This document shows positions 8,769 to 18,992 of a DNA stretch of 64,000 nucleotides, piece by piece; the first letter of the stretch is position 1, and the number at the start of each line of letters is the position of its first letter. The notes under the pieces were generated by a model. It was not told the DNA's origin. It did not search any database and saw nothing but the letters and a program-made list of their open reading frames with translations. Location of the stretch: NCBI GenBank assembly GCA_902589965.1, contig CACIUX010000003.1, positions 92,593-156,592 of the forward strand, read 5' to 3'. This DNA comes from an uncultured SAR86 cluster bacterium. GTDB lineage: Bacteria > Pseudomonadota > Gammaproteobacteria > Magnimaribacterales > AG-339-G14. The position numbers and the translations under genes were made by a program.

Positions 8769-11165
8769 TTAATTTATAAGAAAATCAAAGAAGATATTCT
8801 TTTCATCCGGCCTGGCAATTTCTCCAGTGCTTTTGTTCAATCTGGCTGCAGATAAATTCTTAGGCCTTGGTTGCGTTCCTTTATCGATATTGTTCTCAAC
8901 CTCGGAGACATAATTCATCCAAATAGGTAAAGCAGTTGTACTTCCGAACTCTCTCTCCCCTAGTGGCTTAGGTTGATCATATCCAAACCAAACTGTTGCT
9001 AAGAAGCTATTATTAAATCCTGTAAACCAAGTGCTCTCAGCATCATTAGTTGTTCCAGTTTTTCCTGCAAAATCATCTCTGGATAATTTCTTTATATTGC
9101 TTGCTGTTCCTCTTTTTGCCGCTTCTATCAAAATGTCATTAATTACGTATGTGATTCTAGGATCAATAATTTCTTCTTCATTATTTTCTTCATTGTATCC
9201 ATTCCATAATCTTGAGGTTCTTAAATCTAAAGTTTTAGTTTTTGAGAAATCTAATACTTCTGAACTAGGAAGAACGACTTTTTCAATGTAATAAGGCTCT
9301 ATAGATTTTCCTCCGTTAGCAATGATAGAAAAGGCTTTTGCATTTTGTAAAGGAGTAGAACTATAAGATCCCAGAGCCAGAGACAAATCATTCGGAATTT
9401 CATCTTCTTGGAATCCATATTTCTGAACATGGCTTCTTACTTTGTCGATACCTAATTCCTGGAGAAGTCTCACTGAAACTATGTTTCTTGACTGAACCAA
9501 TGCCTCTCTCAATCTTGTTGGTCCATAGAATCTACCGGATGAATTTTTTGGGCGCCAGACATCTTCTAAATTGTCATCTTCAAAAACTATGGGTGCATCG
9601 AGGATTATTGAGGATGGGTTATAACCATTTTCAAAAGCAGCACTATATAAAAAAGGTTTAAAGTTTGAACCAAGCTGAGGTTTTGCTTGAAAAACTCGAT
9701 TGTAGTTACTTGAATAAAAATCATATCCGCCAACTAAAGCCAAGATCTTTCCATCCTTTGGATCAAGACTCACGATGCATGATTGAATCTCTGGATATTG
9801 GGAGAATTCCACTTTTTCGCTACTTCCATTCATCCAAACGAGATCTCCAGGAGAGAAGAAATCTGAAAATTCCTGAACTTCTCTATCTATTCTATTTTCA
9901 TCTATTTTTGGTCTAATCTTCGTAATCAGGTCTTCTTTAAAAATTCTTATGAGCTCTAAATTAGAATTGATAAGAAATACAACTTGATCTTCTACTGAAA
10001 GAAATATGGCAGGGACAAAATCTTTGTATTTTGGGAGTGACTCATATAGAGATTCAATCAACCTGAAAGGATGCTCATCGGTTTTTTCTATTCCATACTC
10101 ATCAGAAAAATCTATGTCTTGATAAAAAAATTGATAGAACACTTCGGACTTATTAAGAAATTTATTTGGGATCAAATTTTCATAGTTCTTTGGCTTTCTA
10201 AATCCATGTCTACTCTCATAACTCTCTATTCCAGTTTTGAGAGCTTTGTTGGCAGAAAGTTGATGCTGTGAATTTATTGTTGAATAAACTTCATAGCCAT
10301 CTTTATATACTCCCTTTCCGTAGTTACTAACCATGTATTTTCTAATTTCTTCTGCCAAATGACCGGCTTCCACCTCAGGTTTGATTCCATAATTATCTGC
10401 TGTAAGAGGTTCAGATACATTTACCTCATAATCGCTTTCTGAGATGTATCCGAGATCTTTCATTCGTTTAAGTATCCAATTTCTTCTATTCAATGCTCTT
10501 CTTTTATTTGCCAGTGGATTCACCTCTGATGGTCTTTGCGTTGAAGCAGCAATCATTGCAAATTGAGCTATAGATAAATCTTGAAGAGGCTTTCCATAAT
10601 AAATTGAGGAGGCCGCAACAATGCCATAAGCTCTGTTTCCTAAAAAAACTTTATTTACATAAAGTTCAAATATCTCCTCTTTTGTTAAGAAGACTTCAAG
10701 CATAAAGGCCGTATAAATTTCCTTTAACTTTCTTTTGTAGGTTTTTTCTTGGGTAAGCAAATAATTTCTTGCAACTTGCATTGTCAAAGTTCCACCACCG
10801 CTGCCTTTTTCTCCCGTAATTATCAACTCACTTAGTGCTCTAGCAAGAGCAGTAAAATCGATACCCGTATGAGAGAAAAATTCATCGTCTTCAGCTGCAA
10901 GATATGCATTAACTAGTCCCTCAGGTATGTTTTCAAAAATAATTTTAGTTCTATGGATTTCCCCAAACTCAGAAATAAGTTTTCCATCGCTAGTGTAAAT
11001 TTTTAATGGAATTTGTAATTCTGCTTTATCAAGGTCACTAATTTTAGGTAATTCAGGATAAAGATATATGTAAACTCCAAGCGCCATTTGAAATGGCAAA
11101 AGAACAGTAATTAAAGATATTAGAAATATCTTTGATCTTAATAAAGCCCTAAAAAAATTTTTCAT
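8769..11165 (-). CDS. mrcA: penicillin-binding protein 1A
   Basis: Transglycosylase EDDEFFSHTGID and GGGTLTMQVARNYLL; transpeptidase SNFKP, SRN, KTGTTNDAESTWFTGF. Confidence 0.95.
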   Translation of the reverse strand: MKNFFRALLRSKIFLISLITVLLPFQMALGVYIYLYPELPKISDLDKAELQIPLKIYTSDGKLISEFGEIHRTKIIFENIPEGLVNAYLAAEDDEFFSHTGIDFTALARALSELIITGEKGSGGGTLTMQVARNYLLTQEKTYKRKLKEIYTAFMLEVFLTKEEIFELYVNKVFLGNRAYGIVAASSIYYGKPLQDLSIAQFAMIAASTQRPSEVNPLANKRRALNRRNWILKRMKDLGYISESDYEVNVSEPLTADNYGIKPEVEAGHLAEEIRKYMVSNYGKGVYKDGYEVYSTINSQHQLSANKALKTGIESYESRHGFRKPKNYENLIPNKFLNKSEVFYQFFYQDIDFSDEYGIEKTDEHPFRLIESLYESLPKYKDFVPAIFLSVEDQVVFLINSNLELIRIFKEDLITKIRPKIDENRIDREVQEFSDFFSPGDLVWMNGSSEKVEFSQYPEIQSCIVSLDPKDGKILALVGGYDFYSSNYNRVFQAKPQLGSNFKPFLYSAAFENGYNPSSIILDAPIVFEDDNLEDVWRPKNSSGRFYGPTRLREALVQSRNIVSVRLLQELGIDKVRSHVQKYGFQEDEIPNDLSLALGSYSSTPLQNAKAFSIIANGGKSIEPYYIEKVVLPSSEVLDFSKTKTLDLRTSRLWNGYNEENNEEEIIDPRITYVINDILIEAAKRGTASNIKKLSRDDFAGKTGTTNDAESTWFTGFNNSFLATVWFGYDQPKPLGEREFGSTTALPIWMNYVSEVENNIDKGTQPRPKNLSAARLNKSTGEIARPDEKNIFFDFLIN

Positions 11166-11201
11166 TTTCTAAAAGATAATTCTAATAGATATAATGAGTA
11201 G

Positions 11202-11708
11202 ATGAACATCTTTCTTGTTGGACCCATGGGATCTGGAAAATCAAGCTTGGGAAAGAAACTGGCTAAAAGTTTAGATAAAAAATTTATTGATACAGACAAA
11301 GAAATTGAGAAAAAAGAAAACAAAACTATTAATGAGATTTTTGAAAATGAAGGTGAGAAATATTTTAGAGAAAAAGAGAGAGAGTTTTTAATAAATATCC
11401 CAAATAACTTAAATATTGTTATTGCAACTGGCGGAGGTATCGTTACTGATCAGGAAAATCGTGAGAAATTAAAAGAAAATAGAGTTATTTTCTTAAATGC
11501 CTCAGTTGAAAGACAGAGCAAAAGAACGTCTAGATCGGATAAAAGGCCTCTCTTAAAAAACGTAGACAGGTTAAAAAAACTCAGAGAACTCTACGATCAA
11601 AGGTTAGAGTTTTATAAAGAAGTTTCAAATTTTGAAATTAATGTAGATAAATATAAAAACAAAGATATTCTCATGAAAATTATTGAAGAACTAAATGAAA
11701 ACAATTAA
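11202..11708 (+). CDS. aroK: shikimate kinase
   Basis: LVGPMGSGKSSLGKKLA, FIDTDKEIE, ATGGGIV, RPLL. Confidence 0.95.
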   Translation: MNIFLVGPMGSGKSSLGKKLAKSLDKKFIDTDKEIEKKENKTINEIFENEGEKYFREKEREFLINIPNNLNIVIATGGGIVTDQENREKLKENRVIFLNASVERQSKRTSRSDKRPLLKNVDRLKKLRELYDQRLEFYKEVSNFEINVDKYKNKDILMKIIEELNENN

Positions 11709-12783
11709 ACAATTAAAAGTAAGCACACCTAGTTCAAATTATTCCATTTATTTTGGTAATGATTTTATTAATAGCTTTCCCTTAAAAAAAATATCCAGTT
11801 CAAAAGAAATTTTTTTTATTTTTGACTCAAAACTTCCTGATTTATCAATCAGAAAAGTTAAGAACTTCATAAGGAAATCAAAGCCGAGTAAATTTGAATC
11901 CTTTAGATTCATGGCAAATGAAAAAAATAAATCTTTAGAGACCTCTCAAAAAATTATAGAAAAATTAATTGATTTAAAATTCTCAAGAGATTCATTGATT
12001 GTTTCTTTTGGTGGCGGCATAACTACAGATCTCGCAGGTTTTGTAGCTTCTGTATATCTTCGCGGAATTGAAGTTATGCATATTCCTACTACTCTTCTTG
12101 CCCAGGTCGATGCTTCTGTGGGGGGTAAAACAGGTGTTAACAGTAAAAAATTTAAAAATATGATTGGAGCATTCAAGCAACCTGAAGCAGTATTGATTGA
12201 TACATATTTTCTTAAATCGCTGAGCAAGAGGCATTTAGCAGCAGGTTACTCAGAAATAATTAAACATGCGTTGATTAAAGATAAATATCTTTTTTCAAAA
12301 TTAGATAACTTTGATCAGAATATTGAAAAGAAAGTAAACATTGCAGAGTTATCAAACCTTATTAAGACATCAACAAAAATTAAGGCAAATATTGTTGAGC
12401 AAGACGAAAGAGAGAAATCAGTTAGAGCTTATCTCAACTTTGGTCATACTTTCGCACATGCCATAGAAAGCGTTCAATCTTTTAATGGATTAAATCATGG
12501 CGAAGCAGTTGGCGTTGGAATGGTTTGTGCAGCTAAATTATCTCTATTGTTAGGCAAAATAAATTCACAAGAGTTTGATAAAATTAAGTCCTTAATTAAA
12601 AAATTCAACCTTCCCACAAAACTTCCTGCTAATTGTGCACCTGCAAGAATTCTTAAAGCCATGCAATCGGATAAAAAAAGTAAAGACACAACTTTAAGAT
12701 TCATTATTTTAGATGGAATAGGAAAGGCTAAAATAGTTGAAAACGTTGACAGAGAGAAAATCTTAAATAGCTTAAAAATATAA
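11695..12783 (+). CDS. aroB: 3-dehydroquinate synthase
   Basis: SFGGGITTDLAGFVASVYLRGIEVMHIPTTLLAQVDASVGGKTGVN; NFGHTFAHAIE. Confidence 0.96.
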   Translation: MKTIKQLKVSTPSSNYSIYFGNDFINSFPLKKISSSKEIFFIFDSKLPDLSIRKVKNFIRKSKPSKFESFRFMANEKNKSLETSQKIIEKLIDLKFSRDSLIVSFGGGITTDLAGFVASVYLRGIEVMHIPTTLLAQVDASVGGKTGVNSKKFKNMIGAFKQPEAVLIDTYFLKSLSKRHLAAGYSEIIKHALIKDKYLFSKLDNFDQNIEKKVNIAELSNLIKTSTKIKANIVEQDEREKSVRAYLNFGHTFAHAIESVQSFNGLNHGEAVGVGMVCAAKLSLLLGKINSQEFDKIKSLIKKFNLPTKLPANCAPARILKAMQSDKKSKDTTLRFIILDGIGKAKIVENVDREKILNSLKI

Positions 12784-12814
12784 AAAATATTTCTCTTATA
12801 ACATAGAATAAAAA

Positions 12815-12844
12815 TTGGTCTTTTTTATTATTTTTTGGTATAAA
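12815..12844 (+). promoter_or_regulatory. candidate sigma70 promoter for gltBD
   Basis: TTGGTC (12815-12820), 18-bp spacer, TATAAA (12839-12844); would give a leader of about 135 nt. Confidence 0.4.
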
Positions 12845-12863
12845 TAATTAAGTAAGAAATTGA

Positions 12864-12972
12864 CATTCTTCCCTGAGATCTTGGGCTTAAGATCAATCGT
12901 TCATCCCTATTTAGGGACGGAAGTAGGTAAAAAATCAAACCGAAGGAACGCATCTTTCTATGAGGAAGGATG
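12864..12972 (+). promoter_or_regulatory. glnA-type glutamine riboswitch candidate in the gltB leader (core about 12893-12953)
   Basis: Core ATCGTTCATCCCTATTTAGGGACGGAAGTAGGTAAAAAATCAAACCGAAGGAACGCAT matches the glnA RNA signature as I remember it (CGTTCA..CCC-loop-GGGACGGAAGTAGG..CCGAAGGAACGC). P1 is CGTTC/GAACG, P2 is CCCT/AGGG, P3 is GGT/ACC. An outer 9-bp stem pairs 12864-12872 with 12964-12972. Confidence 0.82.
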
Positions 12973-12985
12973 AAGCATTGACTCG

Positions 12986-15900
12986 ATGGTAAAAGGTATA
13001 AATAAAAAATTAATAGAGCGTCCAAAAAAGAAAGGACTTTATGATCCAGCTAGCGAGAAGGATTCTTGTGGCGTTGGCCTAGTTGCCAACATAAAGGGAA
13101 TACCTTCAAGAGAAATCATGGATGATGCCTACCTTATCAACTCTAGAATGGATCACAGAGGAGGATGTGGTTTTGAAGAAAACACAGGAGATGGAGCTGG
13201 CATTCTTCTAGCTTTGCCGCATTCTTTTTTTCAAGATCAGGCAAAAAAAATAAATATTAATCTTCCTGATTTTGGTTCTTATGCTGTAGGTAATATTTTT
13301 CTGCCACAGGATCAAAAAGAAAGATCTTTTTGTAAAAAAATTGTTGAACAAACTATTCAATCAGAAGGACAGAAATTTTTAGGTTGGAGAAAAGTTCCTA
13401 TTAATCCTAAAAAGGCAGACGTTGGACCTGCTGCTAGAGATTGTCAGCCTGAGATAGAACAAGTTTTCGTTCAAAAATCGATCAAACTTGATCAGGAAGC
13501 TTTTGAGAGAAAACTTTACCTAATTAGAAAAATTTTCACTAAACGACTTAGATACCAAGAAAATTTGAGTCAAGCCTCTTTGTTTTATGCCTGCACTCTT
13601 TCATCGAGACTGATTGCTTACAAAGGCATGCTTACCCCAGCTCAGCTTTTCCCTTTTTTCCCAGATCTTGAAAATAAAAAATTCGAAACTCATTTGGCAA
13701 TGGTTCACTCGAGATTCAGTACGAACACCTTCCCTTCTTGGGATAGAGCTCAACCCAACAGATATATGTGTCATAACGGCGAAATAAACACTTTAAAAGG
13801 AAACATGAATCAAATGTATTCTCGACAAGGTCTTGCGAGAAGTGACTATTTCGGTTCAAAAATTAATAAATTATTCCCCATAACGGAACCAGACTGCTCT
13901 GATTCAGGTTCATTCGATAATGTTCTTGAGCTGCTAATAATGTCAGGAAGAGAACTACCTGAGGCTGCCATGATGATGATTCCTGAAGCCTGGCAAAATG
14001 ATAATGAAATGAGCCCAGCAAAAAAAGCCTTTTATGAGTACTCATCATCATTTATGGAACCTTGGGATGGTCCTGCATCTATAGTTTTCACAGATGGAAA
14101 TTATGTTGGAGCCGTTTTAGATAGAAATGGACTCAGACCAAGTAGATTTTATGTAACTGATGACGACAAAGTCATCATGGCTTCAGAGGTAGGAGTTCTT
14201 CCGGTTGATCAAGCAAAGGTTTTATCAAAAGGAAGACTTCAGCCAGGAAAAATGTTTCTTATTGATTTTGAGGAAGGCAGGATGATTCCAGATGAAGAAA
14301 TCAAAAAAAGGGTCTCAAAAAAACTTCCTTATAAAGATTGGGTAAAAAATCAAATTATAGATATCCAAGATCTAAAAACATCCAAAACAAAATATAAAAC
14401 AGACGATCTAATCTCAAGGATGCAGTCTTTCGGTTACACCACTGAAACACTTGAGTTCATGTTGCTACCCCTTGTAACTGAGTTGAGAGATCCTCTTGGA
14501 TCTATGGGAAATGATGCTGCTTTAGCATGTTTATCTGATAAACCCAGAATGATTTATGACTACTTCAAGCAACTTTTTGCTCAGATTACTAATCCAGCAA
14601 TCGACTCAATAAGAGAGGAAGTAATCATGTCTCTTGAATGCCTAATAGGCCCAGAGAGTAATTTGCTCGAATCTTTAGAAGAAAATGCACATCGATTAAG
14701 ATTGAAGCATCCTATTCTTTCAAATGAAGAACTAATTAGTATAAAGAATAACAAAGATTATGGTTGGACTACTAAGACTATCGATATTACATACGAAAGA
14801 GGTAGTGGAGCCTCAGGTCTAAAGAAAGCTCTAAAAAGAATCTGCACTGAATCAGAGGACGCAATAAAGCAAGGATATTCTTTTGTACTTTTATCTGACA
14901 GAAATCTGTCAAAAAGTAGAGTTGCTACAAGTTCATTGCTTGCTTGTTCTTCCGTCCATCACCATTTAGTTAGAAAAGAAAAAAGAACACAATTAGGACT
15001 AATTATTGAGTCTGGCGAAGCCAGAGAGGTTCATCATCACTGCCTTCTTATCGGATATGGGGCTGATGCAATAAATCCCTATCTAGCTTTTGAAGTCTTG
15101 GAGAAATCTTTAAAAGATCAAATACTCCAAGATAAAAAATTGAGAAATACCTCAGATTTAGTTACTGCCTATAAAAAAGGAGTTGCTAAGGGTATGTTGA
15201 AGGTCATGGCCAAAATGGGAATATCTACACTTCAATCTTATAAAGGTGCTCAAATTTTTGAAGCGGTTGGTTTAGCTGATGAAATAATTGATTTTTGTTT
15301 TCCGGGGACTACTAGCAGAGTACAAGGAGTAGATTTTGAAGTTTTAGCTGAAGAAATAGAGAGAAGACATGCAATAGGTTTTCCTGAATACGATCAAAAT
15401 AAAGTATCTGTACTTCCTAATCCTGGAGATTTTCATTGGCGTAACGGCGGTGATTCACACATGTGGGATCCAAAATCGATTTCCTCTTTACAATTAGCCT
15501 CTCAAGCAAATGACGAGAGTAAATATTGGGAATTCTCAAATCATGCAAATGAACAGACCACCAAAAACAGTACTTTGAGAGGCCTGATGAAATTCAAATA
15601 TCCTAGAAAGGGGATTCCTTTGGATCAAGTTGAATCTGAAAAAGAAATTGTAAAAAGGTTTGCAACCGGAGCAATGTCACTAGGCTCTATTTCTACAGAA
15701 GCTCATGAATCGCTTGCATTAGCAATGAATGAACTAGGAGGTAAATCAAATACTGGTGAAGGAGGAGAGGATCCTATTAGATTTAAACCATTAAAAGATG
15801 GAAGATCTAAAAGATCAGCAATAAAACAAGTAGCCTCTGGAAGGTTTGGTGTAACTATGTGGTACCTGACTAACTCTGACGAACTTCAGATAAAGATTGC

Positions 15901-17545
15901 TCAAGGTGCAAAGCCTGGAGAAGGTGGTGAACTTCCTGGAAAAAAAGTTGATCAATATATAGCAAAGATAAGACATTCCACGCCAGGCGTTGGACTAATA
16001 AGTCCTCCTCCTCATCATGATATCTACTCTATTGAGGACATAGCTCAATTAATACACGATCTTAAGAATGCTAACAGGAAAGCTAGAATAAGTGTGAAGC
16101 TGGTCTCTGAAATTGGAGTTGGAACTATTGCAGCTGGAGTAGTAAAAGCGAAAACAGATCATCTGGTCATTGCTGGTCACGATGGAGGAACAGGAGCCTC
16201 TCCATTAACATCGATAAAGCATGCAGGCCTTCCCTGGGAGCTTGGAATTGCTGAAACACACCAAACTTTGGTGATGAATAATTTAAGATCCAGAGTGGTT
16301 CTCCAAACAGATGGCCAGTTAAAGACTGGAAGAGATGTTGCTATAGCAGCAATCTTAGGTGCCGAGGAGTTTGGTTTCTCAACAGCGCCACTGGTTACTT
16401 TGGGATGCATTATGATGAGAAAGTGTCATTTAAATACTTGCCCCGTTGGAATTGCTACTCAAGATAAAGATCTAAGAGAAAAATTTAAAGGTAAGCCAGA
16501 AAATGTTGTTAATTATCTTTTTATGGTTGCAAAAGAGCTAAGAATGATAATGGCGAAGTTAGGAATCAAAAATCTCAATGACTTGATAGGAAGAGTTGAT
16601 CTTCTCGAATTAGATAATGCTATCAATCATTGGAAAAAAGATGGCATTGATTTATCAAATCTTCTTACTCCTGCTGAAAAAGTATTTAAAAATACTGATG
16701 TATTTAAAACTCAAGATCAAAACCACAATCTAGAAAAATCACTTGACCTCAAGCTGCTTAAAAAGATTAAGCCATCAATATTAAGTAGGGAGAAAATTTT
16801 AATAAATCAGAAAATTGGGAACACAAACAGAGTCTTTGGCACCATTATATCTAACGAGATCTCTAAAATCTGGGAAAACAAAGGATTGCCTGAGGATACA
16901 ATTCACATGAAATTAAATGGGTCTGCAGGACAAAGTCTTGGAGCTTGGACTTGCAAAGGCATGACCATTGAGCTTGAAGGGGATGCGAATGACTATGTTG
17001 GTAAAGGACTTTCAGGTGGAAAAATAATCATCTATCCAGATAAGAAAAGTAAATTTGTAGCAGAGGATAATATTATTCTTGGAAATGTTGCGCTTTATGG
17101 AGCTACAGGAGGGGAAGCATATTTCAGAGGGATAGCCGCAGAGAGATTTTGCGTAAGAAACAGTGGGGCTAAGGTTGTAGTAGAAGGTATCGGAGATCAC
17201 GGATGCGAATACATGACCGGTGGTGTGGCAGTGATTCTTGGAGATACAGGCAGAAACTTCGGTGCCGGAATGAGTGGAGGAGTTGCATACGTTTATGATT
17301 CTAAAAACTCATTCAAAAGAAAATGCAACACCAGCACTTTTGAGTTAGAAAAATTAGAAAATGAGAATGATCTCAAAGAGCTTAAGCAACTAATAAAAAA
17401 TCATAAGAAATTTACTGGTTCAGCTGTAGCGACTAGAATCCTAAAAGATTGGAACAATTCAATACTAAAATTCGTAAAAGTAATGCCTACTGATTACAAA
17501 AGAGTCATGATGGAATTAAATGAAACAAAACTTAAAGTGAGTTGA
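12986..17545 (+). CDS. gltB: glutamate synthase (NADPH) large subunit
   Basis: DSCGVGLVANIKG (Ntn Cys after propeptide); GEGGEDPIRF, AKPGEGGELPGKKV; GXGXG C-terminal repeats. Confidence 0.97.
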   Translation: MVKGINKKLIERPKKKGLYDPASEKDSCGVGLVANIKGIPSREIMDDAYLINSRMDHRGGCGFEENTGDGAGILLALPHSFFQDQAKKININLPDFGSYAVGNIFLPQDQKERSFCKKIVEQTIQSEGQKFLGWRKVPINPKKADVGPAARDCQPEIEQVFVQKSIKLDQEAFERKLYLIRKIFTKRLRYQENLSQASLFYACTLSSRLIAYKGMLTPAQLFPFFPDLENKKFETHLAMVHSRFSTNTFPSWDRAQPNRYMCHNGEINTLKGNMNQMYSRQGLARSDYFGSKINKLFPITEPDCSDSGSFDNVLELLIMSGRELPEAAMMMIPEAWQNDNEMSPAKKAFYEYSSSFMEPWDGPASIVFTDGNYVGAVLDRNGLRPSRFYVTDDDKVIMASEVGVLPVDQAKVLSKGRLQPGKMFLIDFEEGRMIPDEEIKKRVSKKLPYKDWVKNQIIDIQDLKTSKTKYKTDDLISRMQSFGYTTETLEFMLLPLVTELRDPLGSMGNDAALACLSDKPRMIYDYFKQLFAQITNPAIDSIREEVIMSLECLIGPESNLLESLEENAHRLRLKHPILSNEELISIKNNKDYGWTTKTIDITYERGSGASGLKKALKRICTESEDAIKQGYSFVLLSDRNLSKSRVATSSLLACSSVHHHLVRKEKRTQLGLIIESGEAREVHHHCLLIGYGADAINPYLAFEVLEKSLKDQILQDKKLRNTSDLVTAYKKGVAKGMLKVMAKMGISTLQSYKGAQIFEAVGLADEIIDFCFPGTTSRVQGVDFEVLAEEIERRHAIGFPEYDQNKVSVLPNPGDFHWRNGGDSHMWDPKSISSLQLASQANDESKYWEFSNHANEQTTKNSTLRGLMKFKYPRKGIPLDQVESEKEIVKRFATGAMSLGSISTEAHESLALAMNELGGKSNTGEGGEDPIRFKPLKDGRSKRSAIKQVASGRFGVTMWYLTNSDELQIKIAQGAKPGEGGELPGKKVDQYIAKIRHSTPGVGLISPPPHHDIYSIEDIAQLIHDLKNANRKARISVKLVSEIGVGTIAAGVVKAKTDHLVIAGHDGGTGASPLTSIKHAGLPWELGIAETHQTLVMNNLRSRVVLQTDGQLKTGRDVAIAAILGAEEFGFSTAPLVTLGCIMMRKCHLNTCPVGIATQDKDLREKFKGKPENVVNYLFMVAKELRMIMAKLGIKNLNDLIGRVDLLELDNAINHWKKDGIDLSNLLTPAEKVFKNTDVFKTQDQNHNLEKSLDLKLLKKIKPSILSREKILINQKIGNTNRVFGTIISNEISKIWENKGLPEDTIHMKLNGSAGQSLGAWTCKGMTIELEGDANDYVGKGLSGGKIIIYPDKKSKFVAEDNIILGNVALYGATGGEAYFRGIAAERFCVRNSGAKVVVEGIGDHGCEYMTGGVAVILGDTGRNFGAGMSGGVAYVYDSKNSFKRKCNTSTFELEKLENENDLKELKQLIKNHKKFTGSAVATRILKDWNNSILKFVKVMPTDYKRVMMELNETKLKVS

Positions 17546-17546
17546 A

Positions 17547-18992
17547 ATGGGAAAAGTAACTGGCTTTAAAGAATTCTCTCGAGAAGTTGAGCCTTACAGG
17601 CCAGCAAAATCTAGGGTTTTGGACTTCAAAGAAATATACACTGATCATGACGATAAGCTCCTTAATACTCAAGCGGCTAGGTGTATGAATTGTGGTGTTC
17701 CCTTCTGTCAATCAGGTGAAGGCTGTCCTGTATACAATTTAATTCCTGAGTGGAATGATTTGGTCTACAACGAGCAGTGGGAAGATGCATTTGATAGGCT
17801 TTTCAAAACAAATAATTTTCCAGAAGTCACTGGAAGAGTCTGCCCAGCAGTCTGCGAAGGAGCATGCGTTTTAGGTATAACTGAAACTCCTGTTGCCATT
17901 AAAAATCTAGAATTTGCAATCGCTGATAAAGGAATAAAATCTGGATGGCTTAAGCCTAAGGTTCCGGAGGTCAGGACCAATAGAAAAATAGCTATAGTCG
18001 GATCAGGACCTGCTGGTCTTTCAGCAGCTCAACAACTAAATAGCGTTGGCCATTCTGTTGAAGTCTACGAAAGATCTGACCGCATTGGTGGATTAATGAT
18101 GTATGGAATTCCGAATATGAAACTCGATAAATCAATACTAGATATGAGAATTGAGATTATGGAAAAGGAAGGAATAATTTTTCACACAAATACTGATATT
18201 GGTGCTCCGAATTCACCCTCTCTTGAAAACCTTATCAACGAGAATGATTCTGTTCTTTTAACCACTGGAGCTACTAAACCCAGAGATCTAGGCATCCCTG
18301 GCAGAGAAGGAGATGGTGTTCACTTTGCTATGGAATTTCTTGGCAAAAACACTAAAAGTCTATTAGACAGCAAACTCAAAAATAATAACTTTATCTCTGC
18401 TCAGGATAAGAACGTAATCGTCATTGGTGGAGGAGATACAGGAAACGATTGTCTCGGTACATCATTAAGACACAAGTGCAAAAGTCTTCTTAATTTTGAA
18501 ATAATGCCTGAGTTGCCCAGAGATAGAGCAGATAACAATCCTTGGCCTCTTTTTCCTAGAATACACAAAGTTGATTATGGTCATGAAGAATCAATCGAGG
18601 TATTAGGAAAAGATCCCAGGGAATATTCAATCTCTGGAAAAGAATTTTTAAGAGATGAGTCTGGAAAGTTAATAGGAATCAAAACAGTAATGGTTGATTC
18701 AGCTTTTAAAGAAATAAAAGGAACTGAAAAAACTTGGAAAGCAGATCTTATTCTTCTAGCGATGGGTTTTCTTGGACCAGAAAACTATATAAATCAAGAA
18801 GTAGATATAGATCTTGATGAAAGATCTAATTTTAAGGCAGATCATAATATCCATAAAACCTCACATCCAAAAGTTTTTGCTGCCGGGGATTGTAGAAGAG
18901 GCCAATCACTTGTTGTTTGGGCAATAAATGAGGGAAGAGCCGCTGCTCGAGAAATTGATAAAGAATTAATGGGCTCTACTGCTCTTATTTAG
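17547..18992 (+). CDS. gltD: glutamate synthase small subunit
   Basis: [50 protein letters not shown]. Confidence 0.96.
   Translation: MGKVTGFKEFSREVEPYRPAKSRVLDFKEIYTDHDDKLLNTQAARCMNCGVPFCQSGEGCPVYNLIPEWNDLVYNEQWEDAFDRLFKTNNFPEVTGRVCPAVCEGACVLGITETPVAIKNLEFAIADKGIKSGWLKPKVPEVRTNRKIAIVGSGPAGLSAAQQLNSVGHSVEVYERSDRIGGLMMYGIPNMKLDKSILDMRIEIMEKEGIIFHTNTDIGAPNSPSLENLINENDSVLLTTGATKPRDLGIPGREGDGVHFAMEFLGKNTKSLLDSKLKNNNFISAQDKNVIVIGGGDTGNDCLGTSLRHKCKSLLNFEIMPELPRDRADNNPWPLFPRIHKVDYGHEESIEVLGKDPREYSISGKEFLRDESGKLIGIKTVMVDSAFKEIKGTEKTWKADLILLAMGFLGPENYINQEVDIDLDERSNFKADHNIHKTSHPKVFAAGDCRRGQSLVVWAINEGRAAAREIDKELMGSTALI

Noticed and set aside
12828-13025. Minus-strand 65-aa ORF over the gltB leader
   Set aside because: Antisense to the riboswitch and gltB start; no protein-like features.
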